Source: JAFGBM01 sp964610155
GTDB lineage: Bacteria > Actinomycetota > Actinomycetes > Actinomycetales > Demequinaceae
Reading direction: 5' to 3'
Length of the DNA: 64,000 bases
Assembly (NCBI GenBank): GCA_964610155.1
Contig: CAZSUY010000002.1
Coordinates: forward strand, 1 to 64,000
The notes below the pieces were generated by a model, which made no database searches, had not been told where the DNA came from, and saw only the letters and a program-made list of their open reading frames with translations. The translations under genes were made by a program, and so were the position numbers. Of the stretch, positions 1 to 7,738 are shown in pieces; position 1 is the stretch's first letter, and each line of letters begins with the position of its first letter.

Positions 1-984
1 GTTCATGCCGCCATTAGCCTCCCAAGCCGCGCTGATCGCGACCGCGCCCGGCCCCGACACCGTGGGATCCACCGGGGTCAGCACAACCTCATTGCTCGTC
101 GCGCCCCCTAGAACGACCCGATACCACCGCGTCACCGACGAGCTAGCGAAAGTGGTCGACCCGATCCCATCAGTCACTGTGAACACGCTCGGCGATTCAT
201 ACCACGTTGACCCGTTCGGCGAAAACCACACTCGAGCCGATCCTGACACCGGGGGATCCGTCGACACACTGAGCGTGATCGGCGTATCGGCGACGAAGAA
301 CTCCTGGGCGGACAACGTCACCGTCGGGACTGCCTTGACGTCAATCTCATCGCTGAAGAAGGTCTCGAATTCGCCGGTCTCTTCGTAAAAACCAACGATG
401 TAGATGGCACTCTCAAAAGCGTTCGGTTCGAAAGCTCCCATCCCACCGTCCATTGGCATTGACGTGAACAGCTCCCACCCGTCGACCTCGGCGTTCCAGA
501 CATACACGTTGGCATCGACGTTCATGTAGTCGGCATTCGTCGTGACCGTCAACACGGATCCCTCGCCAGGATAAAATTTCAGGTCACCGATGACAGTTGA
601 TGCGAAGGCTTCCCGGGTGACTTCGATGGCTTCGCTAGGTGTCCCATCCACGAATGCTCGCAATAGCTCCGAGTCTCCCTCCCCATCTCGGATGTAGAGG
701 AAGTCGTCAGTCGCCCCGTCGACCATGTCGTACTCAAGGATCGAGTCCCACGCTTCCGTCCCAGGATCCCACCGCTGGAGTTCTGCCACCCCGCTGAAGG
801 AGGCATCGGAAGAGAGGATGCCGAGCTCGACCTGCTCTCCCGCGACGTACGCATGATCGCCTGCGAGGGTGAGGGTGACCGTTCCGCTGGTGGCCGAGGC
901 GACGACGGTACCGGTGCCTACGACCGCGCCGACGGCTAGTGCCAGCAACGCGACGCGAGCAGTAGCGCGAATCAGGCGGGCCAT
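1..984 (-). CDS. Secreted protein, C-terminus beyond left edge
   Basis: This is an open reading frame of 328 codons that runs off the left edge, so its C-terminus is not seen. The start ATG at 984 follows a strong AAGGAGG ribosome binding site four bases upstream. The N-terminus has an Arg-containing n-region, a long Ala/Leu/Val core and a likely signal peptidase I site near residues 28-31 (VASA-T). The mature part is rich in Thr, Val, Asp and aromatic residues and poor in Lys, as in extracellular beta-sandwich (Ig/Fn3-like) proteins; segments such as TLSAQEFFVADTPITLSV look like strand repeats. I do not recognise the family. The export signal and start are clear; the function is unknown. Confidence 0.75.
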   Translation of the reverse strand, partial: MARLIRATARVALLALAVGAVVGTGTVVASATSGTVTLTLAGDHAYVAGEQVELGILSSDASFSGVAELQRWDPGTEAWDSILEYDMVDGATDDFLYIRDGEGDSELLRAFVDGTPSEAIEVTREAFASTVIGDLKFYPGEGSVLTVTTNADYMNVDANVYVWNAEVDGWELFTSMPMDGGMGAFEPNAFESAIYIVGFYEETGEFETFFSDEIDVKAVPTVTLSAQEFFVADTPITLSVSTDPPVSGSARVWFSPNGSTWYESPSVFTVTDGIGSTTFASSSVTRWYRVVLGGATSNEVVLTPVDPTVSGPGAVAISAAWEANGGMN

Positions 985-1192
985 GGGGCCTCCTTGGCGT
1001 GAACTACGTCCGATTTTACCGTGCTGATTCCCCGACACCAGCAATCATGTGACGAATACCCAAGTATCTGGTGTCGATCAGTCTGCGCTTGATGAAGGTG
1101 CTCCGTTGGGATGCTTATTCAACCTATGTCACGACCCAGTCACAAGCCATCATCGCCAGGAAACGGACGGCTGCCCGGGCGAGCATGAGGCC

Positions 1193-1321
1193 ATGAGGAA
1201 GATCCTGACGATCGTCGCCGCCCTTCTCGCCCTTGCGGTAACCGGATGCAGCGGCGAGGATGTCGTCCCGTCCCCTCCCCGTCGCCGAGCCTGTCCCTCT
1301 TCCCTAAGGGCTTCGGACTGA
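1193..1321 (+). CDS. Short lipoprotein, possibly a broken gene
   Basis: The product is 42 residues: a lipoprotein signal peptide with a hydrophobic core and the lipobox LAVTGC, then SGEDVVPSPP and a short basic tail. A C-rich run at about 1268-1280 is a plausible frameshift point. The neighbouring frame continues with Pro-Ser repeats (PSPSPSLSLF), the usual linker after an actinobacterial lipobox, and stays open to a TAG at 1329. The gene may therefore be the remnant of a longer lipoprotein or a genuine small one. The ribosome binding site is weak. Confidence in the lipobox is good; confidence that the gene is intact is low. Confidence 0.4.
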   Translation: MRKILTIVAALLALAVTGCSGEDVVPSPPRRRACPSSLRASD

Positions 1322-1359
1322 CGATCTAGGGGCCACGCCCGATGGTCCACTTGCGAGGA

Positions 1360-2361
1360 CTAGATCAGACCGAGCGCCTTCACCGCGTCCCGCTCCTCCC
1401 GGAGTTCAGCGATTGATTCGTCGATCCTGCCTCGCGCGTATTCGTCGATCTCAAGGCCCTGGACGATTTCCCACTCCCCGCCCCGAGAGACGACGGGGAA
1501 GGATGAGAAGAGCCCCTCGTCGACGCCGTACGAGCCGTCGGAGCGGATAGCCGCTGATGTCCATATTCCGTCGGGGGTGCCCTCTACCCAGTCACGCACG
1601 TGCTCCATCGCGGCATTCGCGGCGGACGCCGCCGACGACGCGCCCCGCGCTTCGATGACCGCGGCGCCGCGCTTGGCCACCGTGGGGACGAATACATCCC
1701 TAACCCAGGCATCATCGCCCACGACCTCTACCGCGGGCCTGCCCTCGATGGTTGCGTGCGCGATGTCCGGGTACTGCTTGGCCGAGTGATTCCCCCAGAT
1801 GATGACGTTGTCGATCTCCCTGACGGGGGCGCCCGTCTTGGTGGCCAACTGAGAGAGGGCGCGGTTGTGGTCGAGCCGCATCATGGCGTTGAAACGCTCT
1901 GCGGGGATGTCGGGCGCGTGGGCCGACGCGATGAGGGCATTGGTATTGGCCGGGTTCCCGACGACGAGAACACGCACGTCGGAAGCGGCGCCGGCGTTGA
2001 TCGCGGCTCCCTGCGGGGCGAAGATCCCGCCGTTCGCCTCAAGCAGGTCCCCCCGCTCCATGCCTGCCCCGCGCGGCCGGGCTCCGACCAGGAGGGCGAC
2101 GCTCACCCCATCGAAGGCCGGGACCGCGTCGTCGTACAGGTCGAGGCCTGCAAGCAGGGGGAAGGCACAGTCGGCGAGCTCCATCGCCGTGCCCTCCGCG
2201 GCCCTCATGGCTGAGGGAATCTCCAGGATCTTGAGGCTTATCGGTACGTCGGGCCCGAGCATCTGACCGGAGGCCACCCGGAACAGGAAGGCATATCCGA
2301 TCTGCCCCGCGGCACCGGTGACGGTGACGGTGACGGGAGCCCGACCCTTGGCGTGGGTCAT
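1360..2361 (-). CDS. mdh: Malate dehydrogenase (NAD-dependent)
   Basis: Interconverts malate and oxaloacetate in the TCA cycle. The 333-residue protein has the Rossmann nucleotide-binding loop GAAGQIGY (16-23), the VGNPANTN segment (134-141), the substrate-binding RLDHNRA (162-168) and the catalytic His192 in WGNHSAKQYPD. This is the malate, not lactate, branch of the LDH/MDH superfamily, and the length is normal. Its ATG overlaps the stop of upstream icd by four bases (ATGA), so the two TCA enzymes are translationally coupled. Start and function are secure. Confidence 0.97.
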   Translation of the reverse strand: MTHAKGRAPVTVTVTGAAGQIGYAFLFRVASGQMLGPDVPISLKILEIPSAMRAAEGTAMELADCAFPLLAGLDLYDDAVPAFDGVSVALLVGARPRGAGMERGDLLEANGGIFAPQGAAINAGAASDVRVLVVGNPANTNALIASAHAPDIPAERFNAMMRLDHNRALSQLATKTGAPVREIDNVIIWGNHSAKQYPDIAHATIEGRPAVEVVGDDAWVRDVFVPTVAKRGAAVIEARGASSAASAANAAMEHVRDWVEGTPDGIWTSAAIRSDGSYGVDEGLFSSFPVVSRGGEWEIVQGLEIDEYARGRIDESIAELREERDAVKALGLI

Positions 2362-3575
2362 GCGAGCCTCGCCTCGAGGTTCACCCCGACAGCCTCTAAA
2401 AAATCCTCGGTGGTGAGCCAGCTCTGGTCAGGGCCAACCAGGAGCGCCAGGTCCTTCGTCATCCTGCCGGCCTCGACCGTCCGGATGACGACGTCCTCAA
2501 GGGTCGTCGCGAACTCTGTGACCTCTGGTGTGCCGTCCAACATGCCGCGGTGCTTGAGACCGCCGGTCCAGGCGAAGATCGAGGCGATGGAGTTCGTCGA
2601 CGTCGGATTGCCCACCCGGTGCTGTCGGTAGTGGCGGGTGACCGTGCCGTGCGCCGCCTCGGCCTCCATCGTCTTGCCGTCTGGAGTGAGGAGCACGGAG
2701 GTCATGAGCCCCAGCGAGCCGTATCCTTGGGCGATGGTGTCGGACTGGACGTCGCCGTCGTAGTTCTTGCAGGCCCACAAATACCCGCCCTCCCACTTGA
2801 GGGCGGCGGCCACCATGTCGTCGATGAGCCGGTGCTCGTACGTCAAGCCGGCCTTGTCGAAATCCGCCTTGAACTCCCGGGTAAAAACATCCTCGAAGAT
2901 GTCCTTGAAGGCACCGTCGTAAGCCTTGAGGATGGTGTTCTTGGTGGACATGTAGACGGGGTAGTTGCGCTCGAGCCCGTAGCGGAACGTCGCCCGGGCG
3001 AAGTTGGCGATGGACTCGTTGAAGTTGTACATCCCCATGATGACGCCGCCACCTTCGGGCATCTTCACGATCTCCATCTCCAGGGGAGCCGAGCCATCCT
3101 CGGGAGTATAGGTCAGGGTGACCGTCCCGGCGCCCGGGATCTTGACGTCAGTCGCCTTGTACTGGTCGCCGTGGGCGTGACGGCCGATGACGATGGGTTT
3201 GGTCCATCCGGGGACGAGCCGGGGGATGTTCGAGATGAGGATGGGCTCACGGAATACGACCCCGTCGAGGATGTTGCGGATGGTGCCGTTCGGGGACTTC
3301 CACATCTTCTTGAGGTGGAACTCCTCGACGCGGGCTTCGTCCGGTGTGATCGTGGCGCACTTGACCCCTACTCCGTGCTCGAGGATCGCGTGGGCGGCGT
3401 CGATGGTCACCTGGTCATCCGTCGCGTCCCGATTCTCGATGGATAGGTCGAAATACCGAAGATCGACATCGAGGTGGGGGAGGATAAGCCTCTCCCTGAT
3501 GATCCGCCAGATGACGCGGGTCATCTCGTCGCCGTCGAGTTCGACGACGGGTCCGACCACCTTCGTCTTCGCCAT
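2358..3575 (-). CDS. icd: Isocitrate dehydrogenase (NADP-dependent)
   Basis: Oxidatively decarboxylates isocitrate to 2-oxoglutarate. The 405-residue protein resembles the dimeric, eukaryote-like NADP-IDH type: VVELDGDEMTRVIW near the N-terminus, the substrate-binding WKSPNGTIRN with Ser94, VIGRHAHGDQYKATD, and EAAHGTVTRHYR towards the C-terminus. I chose the ATG at 3575 (MAKTKVVG) because GGGAG precedes it and the family begins here; an in-frame ATG ten codons upstream adds an unconserved stretch. It is first in an icd-mdh operon and divergent from the aquaporin gene, with about 170 bases between. Confidence 0.96.
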   Translation of the reverse strand: MAKTKVVGPVVELDGDEMTRVIWRIIRERLILPHLDVDLRYFDLSIENRDATDDQVTIDAAHAILEHGVGVKCATITPDEARVEEFHLKKMWKSPNGTIRNILDGVVFREPILISNIPRLVPGWTKPIVIGRHAHGDQYKATDVKIPGAGTVTLTYTPEDGSAPLEMEIVKMPEGGGVIMGMYNFNESIANFARATFRYGLERNYPVYMSTKNTILKAYDGAFKDIFEDVFTREFKADFDKAGLTYEHRLIDDMVAAALKWEGGYLWACKNYDGDVQSDTIAQGYGSLGLMTSVLLTPDGKTMEAEAAHGTVTRHYRQHRVGNPTSTNSIASIFAWTGGLKHRGMLDGTPEVTEFATTLEDVVIRTVEAGRMTKDLALLVGPDQSWLTTEDFLEAVGVNLEARLA

Positions 3576-3743
3576 GGGTAGTAACTCCCCTCTGAGGGTC
3601 TTCAAGCAATGCGCCGGTTACAGGCTAGTCGGTTCCACCTAGACACCCGCTATCCAAACGTCCCACTCCTCACCTATTCATCGTTCGCATGGCAGGATGA
3701 AACCCGGAGCGACTACCGCTTCCTCTGAAGAGATCGGAACATC

Positions 3744-4724
3744 ATGGCCAAGAATGCGTCGGCTGAGAAAACGCCGGCCAAGAAAACGCCGCAGCCGAAG
3801 ACGGCGGAATTCCAGATCGATCTAGACGCGGATGTATGGACCGCCGAGGAGGCCAGCCCCCCCGGACTGGCCGCCCGCCTGTCCGCAGAATTGATCGGAA
3901 CCTTCGTCTTCATGTTCGTCGGACTTGGGGCGACCCTGTTCGGCATCATCCTCTCGACGACCACCGCCTTGAAATCGCCAGGTGACACCACCGCCGTGAT
4001 GGGCTACTTATCTGGCCTCAACAACGCGGGTGCCTTGACGTACACCCTCGTGTGGGCCGTCACCTTGCTTGCTCTCGTCGTCGCCTTCGGACGGGTCTCC
4101 GGAGCGCATTTCAACCCGGCCGTCACCATCGGGGCATGGATGGCCGGGCGTTTCCCCGGGCGCGATGTGGCGCTTTACCTCCTGGTCCAGGTGGCGGGTG
4201 CTGTCGGCGCGACCGGTCTCCTCTTCTGGCTCGCTAAAGGGTTCCCGCTTCTATCCGCTGGGGATGAGATGTTCCTCAGTACCGGGCTCGACGCGACAAG
4301 CGCTGGGCAGGGGATGTCCCTCATAGCCATCGGTTCAGGAGAGCACTCACCCGCAGGGATCGCCCTCAACTATGGCCTCGTGATCGAGTTCATTGCGACG
4401 GCCCTGTTCGTGGGGGCCGTCCTTGCCGCAACCTCGGTCAGGGCCCCGAAGGGTCAGGCGCCCTTCACGATCGGCCTGAGCTTCGGCTTCCTCATCCTGC
4501 TCGCCGCCCCGTTCACCGGCGGTGGGCTCAACCCCGCCCGCACCACGGCAACGGCCATCTTCGCAACCGACGCCACCGGAGGCCACTGGGGCCTAGGCCG
4601 AGATCTGGCCCTCTTCTGGGTTGCGATGCTCCTCGCGGGGGCGTTCGTTGGGCTCCTCGTCCGAGCTTTCGGCCCCGAGGAGGACCTCGAGACCGTCGAG
4701 GTCATCGAGGTCATCGACAAGTAG
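3744..4724 (+). CDS. aqpZ: Aquaporin / MIP-family channel
   Basis: Membrane channel of the major intrinsic protein family, for water or small neutral solutes. The 326-residue protein has the two hallmark half-helix motifs: SGAHFNPAVT (Asn-Pro-Ala at 124-126) and GGGLNPARTT (263-265, followed by Arg266), within six predicted membrane segments. Compared with typical AqpZ (about 230 residues) it carries a 45-residue hydrophilic N-terminal extension rich in Lys, Ala, Thr and Pro, an insertion after the first helix and an acidic C-terminal tail. It sits alone on the plus strand, divergent from icd and ended by a strong hairpin. Water versus glycerol selectivity cannot be decided by eye. Confidence 0.9.
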   Translation: MAKNASAEKTPAKKTPQPKTAEFQIDLDADVWTAEEASPPGLAARLSAELIGTFVFMFVGLGATLFGIILSTTTALKSPGDTTAVMGYLSGLNNAGALTYTLVWAVTLLALVVAFGRVSGAHFNPAVTIGAWMAGRFPGRDVALYLLVQVAGAVGATGLLFWLAKGFPLLSAGDEMFLSTGLDATSAGQGMSLIAIGSGEHSPAGIALNYGLVIEFIATALFVGAVLAATSVRAPKGQAPFTIGLSFGFLILLAAPFTGGGLNPARTTATAIFATDATGGHWGLGRDLALFWVAMLLAGAFVGLLVRAFGPEEDLETVEVIEVIDK

Positions 4725-4736
4725 GTGCCACGTATT

Positions 4737-4764
4737 GGGGCCCGACCGGTCTCGGCCGGGCCCC
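4737..4764 (+). terminator. Hairpin terminator after the aquaporin gene
   Basis: A GC-rich inverted repeat, GGGGCCCGACCG paired with CGGCCGGGCCCC around a short loop, starts 13 bases after the aquaporin stop. No U-tract follows, as is common for actinobacterial terminators. It lies between convergent genes and may serve the DUF3017 gene from the other side. Confidence 0.75.
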
Positions 4765-4794
4765 TCGTGTTGGGCCAACCGCCGCTAGGCGGCA

Positions 4795-5055
4795 CTACCC
4801 GAGGCGACCTGACAGGGCAAGAAACGCAAAAACGACGGCAAACGCCGCAAGGATCGACACATCGACCGAGCGGCGCCGATACGCGAATATCGATCGTCTT
4901 GTCAGAGTCGAGCGGGCAATTGCCGCGCTGGCGCAGAGGCCCGAAAGCCCCCAGGTCGTCATCGTTACGCTGACCGGCGCGGTCGCGGCGGTCCATACGA
5001 CGACCACGGCCAGCGGAAGCCACAGATACCGCCCTGACCCCTGACTCGTTCCCAT
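4795..5055 (-). CDS. Small membrane protein, DUF3017 family
   Basis: An 86-residue protein with membrane segments at about residues 11-30, 33-48 and 67-83. It matches the actinobacterial DUF3017 family in size, topology and neighbourhood: that family normally lies between purH/folD and mdh, as here. It starts with ATG a few bases after the purH stop and is probably the last gene of the purN-purH operon. Its function is unknown. The assignment rests on context plus topology, not on a diagnostic motif. Confidence 0.75.
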   Translation of the reverse strand: MGTSQGSGRYLWLPLAVVVVWTAATAPVSVTMTTWGLSGLCASAAIARSTLTRRSIFAYRRRSVDVSILAAFAVVFAFLALSGRLG

Positions 5056-5063
5056 AGATAGTC

Positions 5064-6623
5064 CTAGTGGAAAAAATGCCGTGTGCCGGTCACGTACATG
5101 GTTATGCCCGCCTCGCGCGCGGCCTCGATCACTCCCTCATCCCTCACCGATCCACCGGGTTGAACGACCGCCTTCACTCCTGCCTCAGTCAGCACGACGA
5201 GGCCGTCGGGGAAGGGGAAGAACGCGTCCGATGCAGCGACCGAGCCACTCGCCCGGTCCTCGCCAGCTCGCGCCACGGCCAGGCGACACGAATCGACGCG
5301 ATTGACCTGACCCATCCCGATCCCCACGGAGGCGCCGTCCTTGGCAAGAAGGATGGCGTTCGACTTGACCGACCGGCACGCCCGCCACGCGAACGCCAGG
5401 TCGGCAAGAGTCGCCTCGTCGACAGCGTCACCGGCTACGAGGGTCCAGGAGGCGGGATCGTCTCCGGGCGCATCCACGCGATCCGCATCCATAAGTAGGA
5501 GTCCCCCCGAGACAGGGCGCATGTCCATGGGTGCACGCCCTTCCTCTATGACAAGGATCCTGAGGTTCTTCTTCGCCTTCAGGATCTCGAGCGCCTCTGG
5601 TTCGAACGACGGAGCACACACCACCTCGGTGAACACCTCCGCTATCTGGCGTGCGGCGGTCGCAGTCAACTCACGGTTGACGGCGATGACTCCCCCATAG
5701 GCGGAGACCGGATCACAGGCATGCGCCTTCGCGTGGGCTTCCGCGATATCCGAACCGACGGCGATGCCGCAGGGGTTCGCATGCTTGATCACGGCCACGG
5801 TCGGTGAAAGATGGTCGTGTGCGGCTCGCCAGGCGGCATCGGCGTCCACGTAGTTGTTGTATGACATCTCCTTGCCGTGGAGTTGCTCAGCTCTCGCAAT
5901 CCCACCCTTTTCCCGTTCATCCACGTAGAGCGCAGCCCCCTGGTGGGGATTCTCCCCATACCGAAGCGAAGCCCGACGTTGAGCACTCCACGCGAACCAT
6001 CTTGGGAAGTCGGTGCCGTCGTCGTCCGGCGCGACGACGCTTCCCATCCATGAGGCAACCCCGATGTCATACGTCGCCGTGTGGCGGAAGGCTCGAAGGG
6101 CAAGCGTCTGACGCTCGGCGAGGGTGAACCCGCCTGAGGCTATGGCCGCAAGCAGTGCGTCATATTCGCCAGGATCGACGATGATGGCCACACTTGGATG
6201 GTTCTTCGCCGCAGCCCGCACCATCGATGGCCCACCGATGTCGATCTGCTCGATGATTTCGTCCGGGGTTGCTCCTGAGGCGGCCGTGGCGGCAAAGGGG
6301 TAGAGGTTGCTCACGACGAGGTCGAAGGGCTCGATGTCAAGTTCGGCGAGTTGCGCAACATGACCCGGGAGGCGCCGGTCGGCGAGTATCCCGGCATGGA
6401 CTCGGGGGTGGAGGGTCTTGACCCGCCCGTCCAGGCACTCGGGGAAGCCCGTCAGGTCCTCAACCTTCGTGACCGCCACTCCAGCCTCCGCGATGCGGGC
6501 CGCTGTGGAGCCCGTCGAGACGATCGCCACACCCGCCGCGTCGAGGCCACGCGCGAGCTCCTCGAGGCCGGTCTTGTCATGCACGGAGATCAGCGCCCTA
6601 CGAATGGGCTTTCGCTCGCTCAA
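5064..6623 (-). CDS. purH: Bifunctional purine biosynthesis protein PurH
   Basis: Carries AICAR formyltransferase and IMP cyclohydrolase, the last two steps of IMP synthesis. The N-terminal MGS-like cyclohydrolase domain opens with ALISVHDKTGLEELARGL and contains GRVKTLHPRVHAG. The transformylase domain has RYGENPHQ, MSYNNYVDADAAW and the catalytic VIKHANPCG, and the C-terminus holds PGGSVRDEGVI and GTRHFFH. Reading is open far upstream, but the family start is the TTG at 6623: it follows GGAAAGGA and overlaps the purN stop in a TTGA junction. This gives 519 residues, the usual length. Confidence 0.96.
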   Translation of the reverse strand: MSERKPIRRALISVHDKTGLEELARGLDAAGVAIVSTGSTAARIAEAGVAVTKVEDLTGFPECLDGRVKTLHPRVHAGILADRRLPGHVAQLAELDIEPFDLVVSNLYPFAATAASGATPDEIIEQIDIGGPSMVRAAAKNHPSVAIIVDPGEYDALLAAIASGGFTLAERQTLALRAFRHTATYDIGVASWMGSVVAPDDDGTDFPRWFAWSAQRRASLRYGENPHQGAALYVDEREKGGIARAEQLHGKEMSYNNYVDADAAWRAAHDHLSPTVAVIKHANPCGIAVGSDIAEAHAKAHACDPVSAYGGVIAVNRELTATAARQIAEVFTEVVCAPSFEPEALEILKAKKNLRILVIEEGRAPMDMRPVSGGLLLMDADRVDAPGDDPASWTLVAGDAVDEATLADLAFAWRACRSVKSNAILLAKDGASVGIGMGQVNRVDSCRLAVARAGEDRASGSVAASDAFFPFPDGLVVLTEAGVKAVVQPGGSVRDEGVIEAAREAGITMYVTGTRHFFH

Positions 6624-7261
6624 AGTTCGGTCCTTTCCGATGCTCCAAACCGTACCCGTCGCCCGTCGACGGTCCATCCATTCCCGAGCAGGCGCCGCAC
6701 GGTGTCGACGATGAGTGTCCGCTCGACGACCTTGATCCTCTCGTGCAGGGATTCCTCCGTGTCCCCCTCCTCGACGGCCACGGAGGCCTGGGCGACGATG
6801 GGGCCAGTGTCGACCCCCGCGTCGACAAGGTGGACCGTGCAACCGGTGATCCTCACGCCGTGGGCGAGGGCGTCCCGGACGGCGTGGGCACCCGGAAAGG
6901 AAGGGAGGAGAGCGGGGTGGGTGTTGATGATCCTTCCGGAGAAACACTCGACTGTCCCGGCAGCGAGGATCTTCATGAAGCCCGCGAGGACCACCAGGTC
7001 GGGGGAATACCGCTCGATCACCTCCTCAAGGGCGCGATCCCATTCCTCCCGCGTTCCGTAGGTGGCAAGCGAAACGACCTCGGTGGGCACGCCTGCGGCC
7101 TTGGCGATGGCAAGGGCCGGGGCCTCCTCCCGATCGGAGACGACCACCGAAACGTGTGCGCCGTATCCGGGGTCGGAGGTCGCGCCAAGGAGGGTTGCCA
7201 TCGTGGTGCCGGCACCGGACACCAGAACGACGAGCGACCTCGGGGGCGGCGTGCTTGTCAC
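6620..7261 (-). CDS. purN: Phosphoribosylglycinamide formyltransferase PurN
   Basis: Transfers a formyl group from 10-formyl-THF to GAR in purine synthesis. The 213-residue protein has the N-terminal LVSGAGTTMATLL loop, VVLAGFMKIL, the catalytic Asn/His in INTHPALLPSFPG and the catalytic Asp in HLVDAGVDTGPI. It begins with GTG at 7261 and is coupled to purH by a four-base overlap. The usual folD for the one-carbon donor is not adjacent. Confidence 0.96.
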   Translation of the reverse strand: MTSTPPPRSLVVLVSGAGTTMATLLGATSDPGYGAHVSVVVSDREEAPALAIAKAAGVPTEVVSLATYGTREEWDRALEEVIERYSPDLVVLAGFMKILAAGTVECFSGRIINTHPALLPSFPGAHAVRDALAHGVRITGCTVHLVDAGVDTGPIVAQASVAVEEGDTEESLHERIKVVERTLIVDTVRRLLGNGWTVDGRRVRFGASERTEL

Positions 7262-7309
7262 GGTCCGACCCTATCGGCATGCTGGTGGTCTCATCTAGAC
7301 AAGGACATC

Positions 7310-7738
7310 GTGACCACCAAGCCCGCCCGCCCGCCACTTCCCCCGCGTATCGTCAAGACGACGCGGCTATTCTCCATTGCCCTAGCGGCGAGCGTCGTCC
7401 TATCGTATTTACCGGTCCCGTTGGCGCTGGCCGGACTGCCCTTCGCTGTCGCGGGATTCGTGCTCGGCATCATGGCCATGGTGTCTATGCGGGCTGGGGC
7501 GCCGATCAACCTCTGGATCTTCATGGTCTTCGGACTGCTCGTCTCGGGCTCGTTCGCCTTGGACTATGGCACGGCGGTGGTGCTGTACGACGAGGTCTCC
7601 GCCTATCAGGACTGTAGCGCGGACGCCATCACCATAGCCGCAGCGGATCGTTGCTCTCGGGAGTTCGAGGATGCGGCGCGTGAACGACTCCAGGATTTGG
7701 GGTTTTCCCCTTCGTGGCTGTTTGGGTCGGACTCCTAG
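7310..7738 (+). CDS. Small membrane protein of unknown function
   Basis: A 142-residue protein starting at GTG 7310 after AAGGA. It has three hydrophobic stretches at about residues 20-40, 42-60 and 67-85, then a C-terminal hydrophilic part with two Cys residues (YQDCSADA and ADRCSREF), perhaps an extracytoplasmic disulphide. Its 3' end overlaps that of the convergent PerM-like gene by 110 bases, which is unusual. It resembles the loose DUF4190-type small membrane proteins only in topology; I do not recognise it. Confidence 0.65.
   Translation: MTTKPARPPLPPRIVKTTRLFSIALAASVVLSYLPVPLALAGLPFAVAGFVLGIMAMVSMRAGAPINLWIFMVFGLLVSGSFALDYGTAVVLYDEVSAYQDCSADAITIAAADRCSREFEDAARERLQDLGFSPSWLFGSDS

Noticed and set aside
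5..388. 127-codon plus-strand frame at the left edge
   Set aside because: Antisense to the secreted protein gene, which has a strong ribosome site and signal peptide.
1600..2214. 204-codon frame antisense to mdh
   Set aside because: Low-complexity Gly/Arg/Asp shadow of mdh.
2550..3446. 298-codon frame antisense to icd
   Set aside because: Shadow of a confidently assigned conserved gene; no motif.
6624..6947. N-terminal extension of PurH
   Set aside because: Lies within purN in another frame; Arg/Pro-rich and unlike the family start.
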